NCBI GenBank assembly: GCA_013398955.1
Contig: VWPU01009582.1
Span: 186,001 to 250,000 of the forward strand
Source: Callaeas wilsoni
Lineage: Eukaryota > Chordata > Aves > Passeriformes > Callaeidae
Reading direction: 5' to 3'
Length of the DNA: 64,000 nucleotides
The notes below the pieces were generated by a model. That model did not search any database. It was not told where the DNA came from and saw only the letters and a list, made by a program, of their open reading frames with translations. Numbering within the stretch: the stretch's first letter is position 1; each line of letters opens with the position of its first letter. Below are positions 14,301-29,300 of this stretch, in pieces. Both the position numbers and the translations under genes were made by a program.

Positions 14301-17300
14301 GGTACAGGAAAATAGAACAAATAGCATGTGCTCTGACAATACTGTGGAAAGTCTACAATAAATCCTTTAAAAATAGTTGAATAGAAGTGTGATACGGGCA
14401 CATGAATGAGTGAAGTCCAACCTAATTTGCAAAGTATAATATAGGAATCCAGAACTGACACCCCTGTATTTTAATATTTGGAAAGAACATTGAGGTGTTC
14501 AGGAGAGTAACTGCATGTAATTTATTTTTTTCTGCCATGATATGGCCAATCTAAAGCAGAGTGGAAAATTGTATTTTAAAAATCAATACTGTGAAGAAAA
14601 AGCAGCTCTAAGAGTAAAATCTGAAAATCGACATGATTAAGCAGAAATAAAGGATTATCTAAAACACTTGATAGGGATTAATTAGGCTAAACTACTCTAT
14701 TTTCTCCAGAAGCTTTGTCAGAACAAAGTTCATTCCTCACCCTCCTCTGCACCAGCCCAAACCACTAAGCTCCCATGTTACTTGTTATTATGAATTCTTT
14801 TGTGTTGAGCCTAAGAAACACAAAATCAAGATGCTGGAACAGCATAAAGAGAGGGTCTCTTATAAGAAATATGATATTGATGTACTTCCCCTCTGAAACA
14901 TCTATGCTGTTAAATTGCACAACAAAGAAATAACATGCATATATTTATAAAAAAACTAAGTAACATGAAGACGATAATAATGAAAAAGTTGTAAAGATAA
15001 AAAATTATCATGCCAGGCATCTACCTAGTTAAGTACCGATTCACATTTGATTTAATCTACAATTATCATCTTGATTTTTGTAGATATGGAAATAATATTG
15101 ATTCAACAAATTTCCTATCTTCGACTCTCTGAGTAAAAATGAAAGATGAGTTAACAGCAGATTAATTATTGAGGAGATGGGATAGTGGTCTAGACTCAAA
15201 AGGAGATTAGGAATTCAAGAAATATCAATATAGTTTTAAGATATTGAATTCACTCTCCTGAGTCTCCTAACACTATTGCATTTTTTAATATTTTAGCAGT
15301 TCAGATTTTTCATCAGAAAAAATGCAGAAGTATTTGCAGATGAAAACTTAGCTCAAAGTTGCATGTTTAGCAAATTGCTAAAAAGAACACTCACACTTAT
15401 GTTAAATATTTAACTTTGTATCATAAAACAAAAAAATTAGTTAAGCTATATATTCATCTGCTCTTCAAGAAACATTATCCAAAAGTATCCCACTCTCAAC
15501 CACTAGTACAGGAGCACCAGCTTCTTTGGGCCATTAGTATAAAAGCCAGGTGTTAGCTGGTTCTTCTGCTGTACACAGTCTAAGAGGAACAAGATTATCA
15601 GAATCCACAGAGGTAAAGCCTTTCACAGAGACACAGATTAATTAGCCCCTGCTAAATCTGGTCAAGGCACTGGGATGTGACAAAACTGGAAGGATGATTT
15701 TAAAGCAGTACTGAGTGGGAGGAGGATATCAGGAAGCACTGCAAACATCCCTGCCAAAGCAGGGGCGTGACATAGCAGCCTCTGCGAAAAAGCAGCTTCC
15801 AAACCTTCACTGCAAACTTTTTACAGGCCTGCAGGAGCAAGACCAACCTCACGCTGGCTGAGAGGCTGGCCTCATGGCATTCAACCCAAACGATGACTTG
15901 CAACTGATGTTTTGGAAGTACAGAACTTCAGAGACAACCAACTACACCCCTACTAACGACTCCCTTTTCTTGGCTTCAGGTCATGTACAGCTAGAGGATT
16001 TCCTGGTTTAGAAGCTTCTTTTATGCTTAATGGACTCCAGTGACTGCCGAAGTGCTCCTGATAGCTATTTCACCTTGGGCATCCATTAAAACAGCAGTAA
16101 CGCTCACAGTTCAACTGCAGCCTTATGGAAGAAGTTTCTTTACTTAAACCTGTCTCTTTCTGGGTAGACTGAAGATCCTTAAACCTTCTACTGCCAAAGC
16201 AAAAAAAAAAAAAATTATTGGCTATTCACGTTCTCCATGCTGCTCACCTGCTACAGAAGGCTTTTTCTTAAAACATTCATGATTGTTATCCTTTTCTGTA
16301 CTTTTCTTTTTCCATTACCCATTTTGAGATAAGGAAGGGAGAGGAAGAATGAAGCTCAACGTTCAAATGATATCGAAACTCAATGTGAAAGGTGGCATGG
16401 TATTTTCTGGTTTGCTTTCTATTTCTTTCCTAGCAGCTTCCAAATGTCTAGATGTCTAGTTCAACTGCTAGAAAAAACAGATCAATTCAACTATTTCATC
16501 CCTTAAAAAACTGAATTGAGATAAAGCTATTATTTTGAATTGAAACAGTAGCAAGATGGTCTGCAGTGAAATTTCGCTTAGCTGAAAATGTCTGAATCGA
16601 GTCTATCTTCACCACTTGGCACTGGTACGACCACTACCGACATCCTGCATGCAGTTTGATGGTCTGCAGCTCAGGAAGGAGAATGAAAATTGGAAGAGCT
16701 TTCAGAAACAGCATCCCATTAATACTGAGGCTAGTCACATAGTGGAAGTCTTAGCACTCAAGCTGGCTTATCAAAATACGAGGCTATAATAGAAGTTAAA
16801 AGGCAAACATCCAATCAAGTTAAGTGCAGGTAGTGATCTCAAGTCTAACAGTAAGAGCTTCTTCAATAAAGTAGAAAGGTGACAGATGACCCAATGGACA
16901 GACAGGGTACTTATACAAAGTCAGATTTAATAAGATCATTTCCTTTCCTTTCTACTTTTCTCGATTCTTAAAAAAAAAGTCTCTACCTTTTGAGCACTGT
17001 ATTTCATGAATATGAATATAATTACAGTGGCTTCACACAGAAGTACTTTAGGAATTCCTAGAAATCCAAAGCAACACTCACTTATTTGTGGCAGCATAAA
17101 GAAAAATAAGAAAATATCATGTTGTATGAAGCAAATTACTCATTCTATTCCTTCCTCATCATTAAAGAAATTCATGAATTTTTCATTAGAACTCTCAGTG
17201 TCAGGATTATCAACAAAACTCAAAAAAATGTTAAGAAAACTAGAAGACATCTTCACCTAGGAAATCAGTTATCTGTAGTACACTTCCTTTAGTTTTTACA

Positions 17301-20300
17301 TGACAAGACTTATACCAAAACAATTTACTATTGCATAGAAGCACAAATGGTAACTTGCACTCTAGGATACAAATAAAAAAGCATTTTGGGGATTCACTTC
17401 AGATGAATAGTGTAGTCAAAAAATTAAATAGCAGTAGACAGTGAAATACTAGGACATGTTTCTTATCAATGCACACCCTGTATCTGAAAGATTTCAAATA
17501 CATTTTTAGTGGTCATCTCTCAAGCTGTTAAATACTTCTTAGATTTAGCCTGGAATCAGGGAACATAGGAATTTAAATGAAAAAAAAAATTTCTATGTTC
17601 TTAACACTTAAGAAATTAGTACTAGAAATTCAGAGAAATTAAACTCTTAAACCACCTGCCAACTAATAGCGCTAAACACAGCATTTCTTTTCTTTCATGA
17701 TAAGGCACTCGGAAACCTTACTAAAATTATTAAGTAAAATACATTGCAGTAATTAAATAGTTTATCTTAAAAATACATTGTTACACTTTCGAGTAGCTCT
17801 AGCTTATTTGGATGAAATTCCAGCACCTATGTTACACTGAAGTTATTGAAAAATTACCCAGCTCTAATTAAAAGTAACACATGATAAAGTCAATACTTAA
17901 ATACTACTCTTTTTTTTACTACTATTAGTTCATGTAAAAAAAAGGCATATAAATTTACTTTTCAAGGGAAAAATTACAATGGAAACATACTCTACCACTG
18001 TGCAATTCCACTCCATAGAATTCAAGTGTTCGTGCTATATTTATATAGCAGGACTCTGCTTCAGATTGCTTGAGGCCACTAAAAGAAGGGAAAAAATAAT
18101 AAATATGAACCACAGACAAGTCAAAAATAAAATATATTATATTATATTTATTCCAAATGCATAAAACCAGAAGAATGCCACAGCCCAATGTCTGGGAAAT
18201 AACCCCACATTAAGTAGTGTCACGAGTTCTTTACCGGTGAAGGCCCTGCTAAAAGTACTCTCAAAAACTTGAGTGAATTATACACAATTTTATTACCTTA
18301 GCCATTCTGGACCAGCTCTTTTTAGAAAAATCTTTGTTATCTGTTATGTTCGAAGGGATGAGGAAACAATTCCCCTATAAAATCTTAATATAGTAAGAAG
18401 TTGTATCTGTAAATATTCTATATTTCATAGTCTCTCAGAAAGAAGTCATTTAGAAAGAGATTAGAAGTATGAATGTATTAATAAAATAAAGGGGAGAGAG
18501 CAGATTAAAAGTTAAAGTTATGAAACTCACCAAGGAAAAGTCATCCGAGTTTACCTACAATCTATAAATCCTAATTTTTTTTTTTTCTCCTGCAGCTAAG
18601 ACATACAAGCATTTGACCTTCTGGTCATCAAGAAAGCTTCTACAATTACAGGTAAAAACAACTCTTTGCTAGGTAAGCTTCCAAAACAACATGCATAAAA
18701 TTACATTAATCAAATGCAATTTAAGTACAACCTGCAAAAAGCTGACATAACACTGAGCTGTGTTAAGAAATCCATCATCAGTTACTTCCAGTTAATATCC
18801 CTCCTCTTAAATGAAAAGCCATCAAACTACTACGTCCTGAAACAGTCACTCTAGGAAATATTACATCATGATGCAGAAAACTGAAAGCTACCTGAACTGG
18901 AAAGCCATGGTCAGTGTGGCTTGAGGACATCATAATATCAGGAAAAAAAAAGAGCAAAGACAAAAGAAAGAGCTGTTTGTCACAATCCTGAGCTAAACTG
19001 GTTTCTCAGATTTACATGTACACTGATTACTGTCACCTTGATTCTGAAAACCTTTAGTAGACCTTATCTCTTTAACTGTGTCGGAAAATTACAGAAGCAA
19101 ACCAATGCAAAATGGCCATTTTGTTATATAAAAGGATACTGAATATGTTTGCAAGAGTAATTTTAAATCATTTGATCAAGTACTTTGTTCAGAAGGTCTG
19201 CTGCACACTAACAAGATATGCCTGCAAATTTTAATTCTCAATTTGTATACCCCATCTGCACCAGACCAGTCATGCCTTGTGTCTTGAAGGGCCAAGAAGT
19301 ATCTCAGTACAGACTTAGGATTTTACTCGTTGTTGTTACACCCTCCTACTCAATTAGAGGTGAAACGAAACCTTCAGGTCCCTAAGCAGATGGTAATTAT
19401 TCAGTGAGATAAACAGGCAAGAGGAAACTGGTGTTGATGTTCCAAATTTTATAGTTGTTGATACCCAAGGACTAACGAACCTCATCTGGAATATGAGCAT
19501 CCTATTTAGTTTCAAATGCATCCTTCTCTTCAAACTGATGTCTGGATCTAGGAAGCACTATGAAACCCTCACCAATTTGGACAATATCTGCACCCTAAGA
19601 TCTCAGGCTGCTTATGTAACCAAGTAAAACACAGCAAGAAAACCACGTTAGAACCTACTACATACAGAAAAATTCCCCTATGGATTTAGGGATGAACACA
19701 GAAGGAAAATTTCTGAAGCTACACCAGTTCAATACGACAATAGCTGCTTTCTTAACAGCTACATACTGTCCACTGAATCCATACTCAGATTTTGCAAAGC
19801 AACGTAAAACCTAGGTAACAAAAGCCTTGCACTGAGTTACAACACATAACAACACAAGACATAACGTGACTTCTCAAGTCTGTATGTCAGCCATTCAAGC
19901 CTTTTTCCTTTCCTTTGTGAAAGTTTCCCAAAGGATAGACACTAAAGAATGAAAAAAAGATAGATGTTTACAGGGGTGGCTTTAAAACCCTGTAATCCAA
20001 GAATACCAATTTCAAAGCTATAATAATTTATAGATTACCTATATGGTTTACAGCAGATATTATTTATTCCAAATTAGCAGAAATCTCATTCCAAAGCAAC
20101 AATGTTCTCCCAAAGGGTAAAAAAGTAAATTCTTCCTTTCCATCTTTCCTTCCCAGCACCTCTGGTGAACACCAGAATCATCTTTGTCAAGTATGTTCTT
20201 GGCACTGATCTAGTCAAATTCATGTCTCAGACATAAGTATTCTCTAAGAACGCCAAAGGAGTATGCAAGAAATACTGCCAGGATAAGCAATAATTTGTCT

Positions 20301-23300
20301 GCCTCTCCTTGCACTTTGAAGTGAATTGGCCTTAAAAGCTAAGTTTCAAAAAAGGTGTGAAAACAATGAAGAACCATTTTTTCCAGTCCAGTCTACTCAG
20401 TATTTTTATTCAGAACTTCGATTACCAATTTGTCTGTTAATTTCAATACAGAAGTTAAACTTCTCAGTCATCAAGGCTTCACTCTACCAAAGACTTCACT
20501 GAAAGGACCCAGAGAAGAAAGGAGTCTTTCCAACAGACCCCACCACACCTTAGTCTGGACTATCAGTAACTTCTGATCTTTCCTCTGCAGGACATAACCA
20601 GTTTTATATTTCTTGCTACCACAGCACTAAATACATGAGCTCAACCCAGCCACTCCAAGACTCTTCACATGCTTCCCTCAGTGGTCTCCAAGATGACTGC
20701 TTCCTAAAGACAAGCAGATTTATTCATTCCTGTCTAAAAGTCCCCCTCGAAAAACTACTGAGCCTACTGGAAACTGCAAATTAATTTGGAATGACTAGAG
20801 CTATTGTGTTCCTGAAGACGAACTGTTTGAGAAGCAGTCCAGATTAGTACCTCCAACAGAAAGGACAGCTGGAGTTATAGAGTTCAGTGGTTATCTTCTT
20901 TTGCCCCATAAGTAGCAATGCATGTTCTGGACTGCTACGGAGCACATGTGATGTTCAGAACTACTCACTACACTCACTAGCAGTAAAGAAACTAGAGGGA
21001 AAAGTAAGAGTATTGAAAGATGAGAAAAAAGCAGCTGAGAGACTTTAGGAAGAGATGAAAATGGAAATATTTCAGGGTATAAATCAAAGAAACTAAGAGA
21101 GCACGGAATTAGCTCTGCTGCAGTTAAGATACAGACAGAGAAAACAAGTCTAAAGAGATTTGGATTCCATTTGCTCACAGACAATTTCTTAGATTGGCAT
21201 ATTTGCATTCAGCTCGAAAGTATCTGATCAACACCACTAGTTCCAAAGCTGCAGTCTTACAAGAGACAAATCAGCAGGGTCAGGAAAAATAATTAGCAGC
21301 GCACTGACTGGAATAATCTCTTGCAGCCTTTGTACTACACTCAGGAGAGAGGAGCGAAAGCACAAAGTTAATTGAAGTGTTTTATGGTTATGGTGTTATT
21401 GGAGTTTTCTTCCACATAGATAGGCAAAAAAAATCTATAGAATTTGAAAAATGATCAAATATCCTTCATGTAGAAAACCCCTCAAACATCATGTATAGTG
21501 TTCTAGATTGTTATCTTTAATAATATATAAGGCTAACTTACCTACTGGAGGTTATAACTAGAAATTTATTTATATGTTTTAACACATCAGCATAATACTC
21601 TGAATATAATTAATCTAGCACTTCTATGCTAAACCCAAGTATTTCATTTAACAGAAGCTATATGAAATACAACTGGCTGTTGTTACTAAGAACTTGAGTC
21701 TTCCATTTGACATCTTTTTTTTTCTTTAAAAGCTCAAGACGTGAGAGAGAACTAAAAGTTCACGTTACCTGTGTTGCTCATGTAGCGTTTCTACTTTGGT
21801 AAGAAAATCTTTGTTCTGCTCCGGTATAAAGTTGTAATTTGACAGATATCCTGAACAATGCACTGAAGCATTATAGTCTCCAAGTTGTGCTGTTAAGAAA
21901 CAAGAAACACATATACAAAGTTTCCATAGTTAATTGGATTATTATTTAGAAGAAATTCTTTCTGACTAAAACATGTACACATATGGGGAAATGCAGGAAT
22001 TACCAATTATTTCCCAACAGATAAGCAGTGTTTAATATAGGGAATTGTATAACTTCAGTGAAGTACAATTTTTTTCAAAATACCCTTACTATAACTATAA
22101 TTTTAGGCACTGAATTACTCAGTACTTTATTTAGTTACTCATACAGCCCCACTTTTGCACCACAAGCTGTAAGAGCGCCAGACAGACATCATGTGCCGTG
22201 CCAGCACAGACGTGCAGTACTGTAACATCAGAGAACACCAAATTGCTTCAGTAAAACATGGCAAATGAAATCAATTTGACACATTCGCTTGACTAGAACA
22301 TATTAGAAGTCTTCAACAAGATCTGTCACTTAGAAAGCATCCACTCTTCACAAATTCAGGTGGAAATCACTCTACCACCAACTATGGCGCTGTCCTTGAA
22401 ATTCAGCCATGAATTACTTAACAGAACGTGCGAAATAACTGCTGATTGACACATAACATTACCAAACTGCTACAAAAAGTAAATAACTATAACCTGTACT
22501 AACCTTCTTTTTCATAAGGAGCATGAAATAAAACTTATAAAGCCTTAAAGTTTCCCAGAAGTTATTTTTATGATTTGCGAATTAACACAATAGAAAGTAA
22601 TTGATAGGCTGCAAACAATTCAGCATAGAAAGTGCCTTAACTAAATAAAAGTTCAAGAGCACAATCTTAGGATATACTATTAATAATATTAACATTATTT
22701 TCCAGAAAATTAAGAAAAAGAAAAAAGTACAAAAGAAATAAAGAAATATTTAACTGATTCAACTTGAGGGCAGGAGAGGCAAATCAGAAATAACTTACAC
22801 CTAGTAATTATGTTGGATCTGTAATGCAGGGGGATAACTAATATTTGCCACTTATATATTCAACTCGCATTATTTATATGGCCCAGAAAATGGAACTACA
22901 ATGATACAAGACAATTCCCAGGGTAATGCAGACAAAAGCTAATATAGTTGCAACTTAATTGTTGGTATCAAAAGAAATATTTAAATAAAAAAGGGAATGA
23001 CAAAGAGCAACTAATTTATTTTGAATGCAGATGTTCCTGCATACTTAGTTCTTTCTTTTTAAAGGTAGCCTGGACTTAAATCAATTAGCAAAATGGCAGG
23101 CAAAGGACTAAATATTTACCATTAGAGCCAAAAAACATACTGGAACATTACCATGAAATTTATCTGAAGAAGAACAGAAAAACGAGAAAAACAAACCAAA
23201 ACAAAAACAGTCCAAGCCAACCAAAACAGAAGATGCAGAAGTTTCACAAGAAACTGAAATGTTTTTTTAGGAATATCCATATATTAACAAAAGTCCAAGC

Positions 23301-26300
23301 CTGCTACGGCTAAGTCTAAGGTAACAACAATAAGAGCAAAAATTTGGAACTTTTAGAACTAATTAGTATGCTAATAACAGTGTAAAATAAAACCCACAAT
23401 TTCACAGATTACAGTACACTGAGGATCTTTTCCTTTACTAGCCATTAACATAACCCATCTTTTCTATGAAACAATCTACATCTTTAAGGTTTGTTGCAGC
23501 TAGTTTGAATTACGATCTTGCCAATGGGAAAAGACCAGATTTCCAGGAATAAGATAAGGTAGTTTCCATTTCAATTTTCCATGCAATAGGAAAAGGTATT
23601 TTTACTGTAATTTAACCTTCTCCTTCTCTAAAGAGGACAACTGTTGTTCTTTCATACATTATGACGTAGAGTCTTCTTTCTCATCTTTGAAATAGCCTAC
23701 TCTGTTTTATTTTTCCCTCTTCCTCCTAGCTACCTGAGGCCATGCGAACAAGGGGAGCAATTTAGCTTCTCCAACTCCCTAGCCAGCTGTTATAGTAGAA
23801 GAGAAACATCTTGCAAGACTAATGATCTTGTGTAAGATTTAATTATCCAAGTAGGAAAAAAAAGTTAAGACATATTGAGATGTCGGCAAGAATAATAACC
23901 CATGATGCTTCTATCTCTTTACTGGATTTCTCCAGAAGAGAGCAGAAGGGCAGGAAATATCAAAGCTCTATTTCTAATCTGAGTTTCTCCCAACATAGTT
24001 TCTGCTCTGATCATGAGTCAGCAGATACTAACTCAATGAAGAGAACATTACAGCATAAAAATAATAATATTTTAACCTTTCTCCATTCTAGACCACTGTT
24101 GCTCTTTAATTTATTATAATTGGCAAACAATATAGAGTAAAATGAGAGAAAGTGGAACCAAGGATGAGTCAAAAAACAAACAAACAAACAAACAAACCCT
24201 GCCTCTGATATTTGAATATCAGAATATTATATTTTAGAGTTATAAATCTAATATGAAAGGCTTTAAAGATGGAAATGTGATGGACCATTCATTTAGAAGG
24301 CCATACTCAATAAAAAGAGGACATTTATTTTTTAATTTCTAGTAAAAGAAGACTTCACTAGCCAACTAGCCATGTTGACATACCAAAACACTAGTTCTAC
24401 CAACTTTCAATACAGTAAGAGCTTATAAGTGCTTGAAACACAAGTCTTGAGATGATATATGTTTACAGAGCATAGGATCCGTCTATGCCTCATTGAAGCC
24501 TAAATAAGCCATATATTCTTCACACTTTTTTCAAAAGTAATTTGTTCAGATATCTTCCAAGATGTAGATGACATTGTTCTCCAATCCTACAGACTTTGCT
24601 TGTAAACAATAATAAAAAAACTTGCATAGAAAGTAATAGCACCAGAACCCATTTCTGCACATGGGCATTTCAAGTAACTTCAGATATAAGAAGGGAAATG
24701 TATGAATGGCTCATTGGCTAACCATGAGGAGAAATCAATTATAGATCATACGGACAAATTGGTCCAAAGGCCTACAAAAGCTAGTCATTAAAAACTGGTT
24801 TAATATCAACTTTCTATAGACCAAGTGCACCAGAAAAGAATCAAGCAGTTTCATATTGAATTTGCAACTTTTTTGCAAGTTTAATATTTTAGGTCACATG
24901 AATAAAGCACAAAAAATGTATGGAGTTGCCTGTTTTAAAAACTACCTATGAAGATCATGTTTTCAGGGGAACAGAAAATAACCGAACAACAGGAAAAGTC
25001 TTGCATATAAATTGTAAAAATCCTCAGGTATAAAACTGCAGTCCAAGATTAAAACATAGTTAGGATCACATGACAGGCCTCCAAATCAGGACAGCAATAA
25101 TGACTCATTCTTGAGATGAGGGTGAAATGTAGTATTAAAGGCTAATGATTAATTTATCTTCATATGAACACTGAGGTACAAAAAGAAAAGATACTTAATC
25201 TATACCGTTTAATTAGTTTAGAAATTTTAAGTGATTGCTTCTTGGCATAAAAAGAGAACAGAAGAAAGATTAACTTCCTAGCATAAACTGTTTCTCAACA
25301 GTAACAACAAATTATTCAAGTATTAAAACGTTTCTGGAATCAGAAAACAATCTGCTACAGCAGAATTCAGTTTCAAAGAACCAACATAAAAATGCAGACA
25401 CTTACTAAAGGCAGACTAAAAAGGTCCATCGGAATGAGCAAAATGGCACCATGTTGAAAACGGTTTTCAGAGAGAAATTCCTAAAAGGACCAAAACCCTC
25501 AGAAGTGAATGTTGAGAGAAGGAAAGGTGTTTCAACAAGTGGAACCTGTATCCAAAGAAGGATGAGAACATGAACACTAACCCACTCAGCCGCTACGTAA
25601 TTGTGATGTCCCTACTGGCCATCAGAACTAGCTATCATGTGAGTTAAAACTAACTTGTTTTGTAAAAGGAAATAATGCTTCACACTCAAGAGCCCTTACA
25701 AAATGTTCAGCCTAGGCATGGCTGCAAATAGCTGCTTATGACCACTTACAACAGCTGGCCATTTTGTGGTAAAACAGAATGAGAAATTAGGCATTAATAA
25801 AAACAAAGGAACATTTGTAGGGGGAAAAACAGAGAAAACTATGCATGCACAATGGTAGTCTCCAAGTTATTTACCACTCCAGAATGAAAAATGAGCCAGT
25901 GATTGTAATGTCTTTTATTAAAAGAACTAAAAAATAAAAATCAGCAGCTCAAAACCCAGACACAGTTAAACAACACAAAAAAAATAGTCCCAAGGAAACG
26001 GAAAAAACAAATTAGAATCTATAAATTATACTGAGTTGCTGTTTCTGCATCTCAAATACAGACACAATCAAAAAAAGTATTGAGCAAAGTATAATCTAAA
26101 GTGCAAAGAGTACTCATTTTGAGAAAGTATTGGGATAAAAGACTTAAAGGAATAGTTACCAGTACTCCCAAAACATTGTGAGGTTTTGCCAAACTAATGC
26201 ATCTGATCCTCTGCCATATATGTTATTTCTCAGCATTCACCACTACTCATCTGAGAATCACAAAGTCATTTAGGTTGGACAAGTCCTCTAAGATCATTGA

Positions 26301-29300
26301 GTCCAACCCTTAACCCAGTACTGCCAAGCCCACCACAAAACCATGTCCCTGAGTGCCACATCTACACATTTTTTAAATACCTCCTGGGATGATGACCACT
26401 CCACCACTTCCCTGGACAGCCTCTTCCGAAGCCCGACAACCCTTTTGGTGAAGAAATTTTTCCTAATACAGAACCTAAACTTTCCCTGGGACAACTTGAG
26501 GCTGTTACCATGAGTGTAATACTGTATTACCTGGACCTTGACCTTGGGAAACTCTTCTTCCCCCCTTTTTAGTTATGTTACACAAAAATATTTACTAGGT
26601 TCATCCAACTTAAAAATACAGAAGAATAGTATCAAGTCTAGGAGGCACTGCAGAAAGTCAGCTCCTTCAGCTACAGAACTGGCCAGTATCCCAATCTGGG
26701 GTTCTCCACTCTGGAGACTGTACCTTGTTTTGAAGTGTCACAGATCAAAAACTTATTTGTGACTTAATGGAAGACCATCGCATAAACAATACTTGAAGCA
26801 ATGATCTCCTGTAGTGGCCTCTGTATTGCCTAATACAACTGTAAAATATAATTAAGGAAAACCAGCCCAAAAGAGCTGGAAAGTTGCTGTATACAAACAA
26901 TCAGGACACTCTTAGAAGATCTGTTGTATAGAGATGCTAGCAAGCTCAGGAGCAGCAATCTAGAATTGAGTGAACCATATGGAACAAAATGGGAACGTAT
27001 TTCAATTAATCTCTCCAAGCTGCTTCTTGTATTGGGAGTTTGATCACCATCACACAGTTAACACTGGCACTGCTGATGACAGGTACTGTAAGATATGATA
27101 AGAGGTACCTGTGACTGAACAGCACTGATGCAGGCCTCAGAAGGATAGATGCGACATGCACGCAATCCTCAGGCTACCCAACACTTCTAGTAAGTAATTT
27201 CAAACACTGGAAATTCAGCTCAAAGTTCTCTCTATTAATCCAGTCTGATTTTGATTCTAAGGCAGAAGGGTTAAAGATGCCCCGGAAAGAAGCAGAAACC
27301 TGGCTGATCTCTAAGCAAATCTCTCAGCTTATATGAGATGTCCTTCTGAGCACTACTTCACTTCAAGAAAGCATGGGTGGGGAGCACACACAGAAAAATC
27401 CCCAAATGCTAACCATGAAAAGAGAGAGGTCTCCATAAACTAGGAAGTCTGAGGGTTCAACCTAATTTCTATAAAGTGAGGCGAAATGAAGGAAAGTTAG
27501 AAGAAAGTGTCAGGTCACTGTGGAGCTGCTGTTGCTGTTTCTCTAAGTCTTACAGCCCACCTCTACCTCTGGGATATCAATCTTCTGGCATTCTCAAAAT
27601 TCTAACTCTCTTATTCCCAGTTCCTGAGAGACTTTCACACTAAGCTCAGCTTTCCATGACTCCTCATCATCATCAGCCTTCCTTTCCTTAGAGGAGGTTA
27701 AAGTCGATTTGAAACCCTAGCAACCAGTCAATCCCTTTCTGAACAAACTCCCAAAGACAGATAGCAGTGTGCTAGAGATAATTCCTGGTTCTCAAAGCAG
27801 AGCTGAGAGGAGCAGTACCGCAGGAGACAAGAGCAACTGATGATCAGGCAAAAACAAGCTTAGAAGCATTCATAACATCTTTGTTGGCTTTCTTGCTGTG
27901 CTTCAGATTCAAGTCCCAAGTCAGCAATGGATTTATTAACATAAGAGCATATTCTCACAAAACTCGTGGGACTTTTTATATATCAGTAGCTGGGCATTTA
28001 AATAATGGCTTGGAAATGGCAATTTGCTACATGAAGTGATAGAAAACAAGAGATGCTAAATCAGTTTTGTGACACTTGAAATAAAAAAAAAAAGGAATAG
28101 ACATACTGTACAAGTTTCCTTATTTGGTTTTGTAGACGGTACAACATTCCCATTTTCCACTAGTTAAATTATCATTAAGATTTTTCGGTATGAGCGTATC
28201 CTTCCAACTTCACAATGATGAAATTATTTGAAACGCACCTCAGCAAGTTCTTCTTAGGAAAAAAAAAATTTCGAAATCCACTGACTGTTTTGTCACAAAG
28301 GACATTCCTGATAATAGACTAACAACTTATTCTTGAAGTGTCTGAACTATGTTCGTAATCAGGTTCAGTCACATGCTATTTAGACACATTATCCACACCC
28401 ACGTGCGTTCCCCTGTAACTTAGCCCCACCAGGCAATGCAGGGTGTGCTGCAGCAGGGCAGAGGGACGCGTCAGAGCTTTATTTCAGAACCAAATGCCTG
28501 CGCAAAGGGCACTACAGAGAAGCAGCATCCCAGCAGCACAGCAGATACCACCAAAAACTGCCTCCTTGCAAAACTCAGACAAAGCCTCTGAAGGCAAACC
28601 ATACAACCAACACATGGAAAAACTTTAGTTAAGAAGCAGGAGAAGAAATATCAAACATCAGACTTCATACACTGTGAAAGAGATCTGCTTCAACCCTCCC
28701 ATCAGCAACAACTGCTACACCTTTTAAATAAACAACCCACAAGGCTGTCAGACAACAAAGATTTCCCCTTTTGCATACAAGGAAACTACAGAAGAAGAGA
28801 GCAGTTTGAAAGCTGCCAAGAAGTGGCAGTAAATAGCTCGAGTAGAACTGATGCATGGAAACCTCAGACAACGGATTTCTCATAAGCAGCTACCTCATAC
28901 CCAAGAACTTCAGCTCTCCTTACTTAGTATGATTAGAAATTAAAACACTACTAGAAAATTACTTAAAATAATTTCAGTTGACAGGAATCACAGCAAACAT
29001 GACTCAGAAAGGAGACCAAAACCCTTGGATTTCAAAAATGTCTTTCCTATGCCATCACCTTCAGGTAAAAGCCAAAAAAAAACCAAAAACCAAACCTTAA
29101 GGGAATATGTCTTTCTATTAAACATTTCATTCTTTACCAATGCAGAGAATAAGTATCAGTATCATACAAACAGCAACAGAAAGGACATCAGATAGCAAAA
29201 AAAAGGTTACTCTTGGGTTTGGGGTTTTTTGTGCTTTGGCTTGTTTTTAATTTAAAAAAAGAAACCAAAAAAAACCCCATCACCTGATAAAAGCAGCACT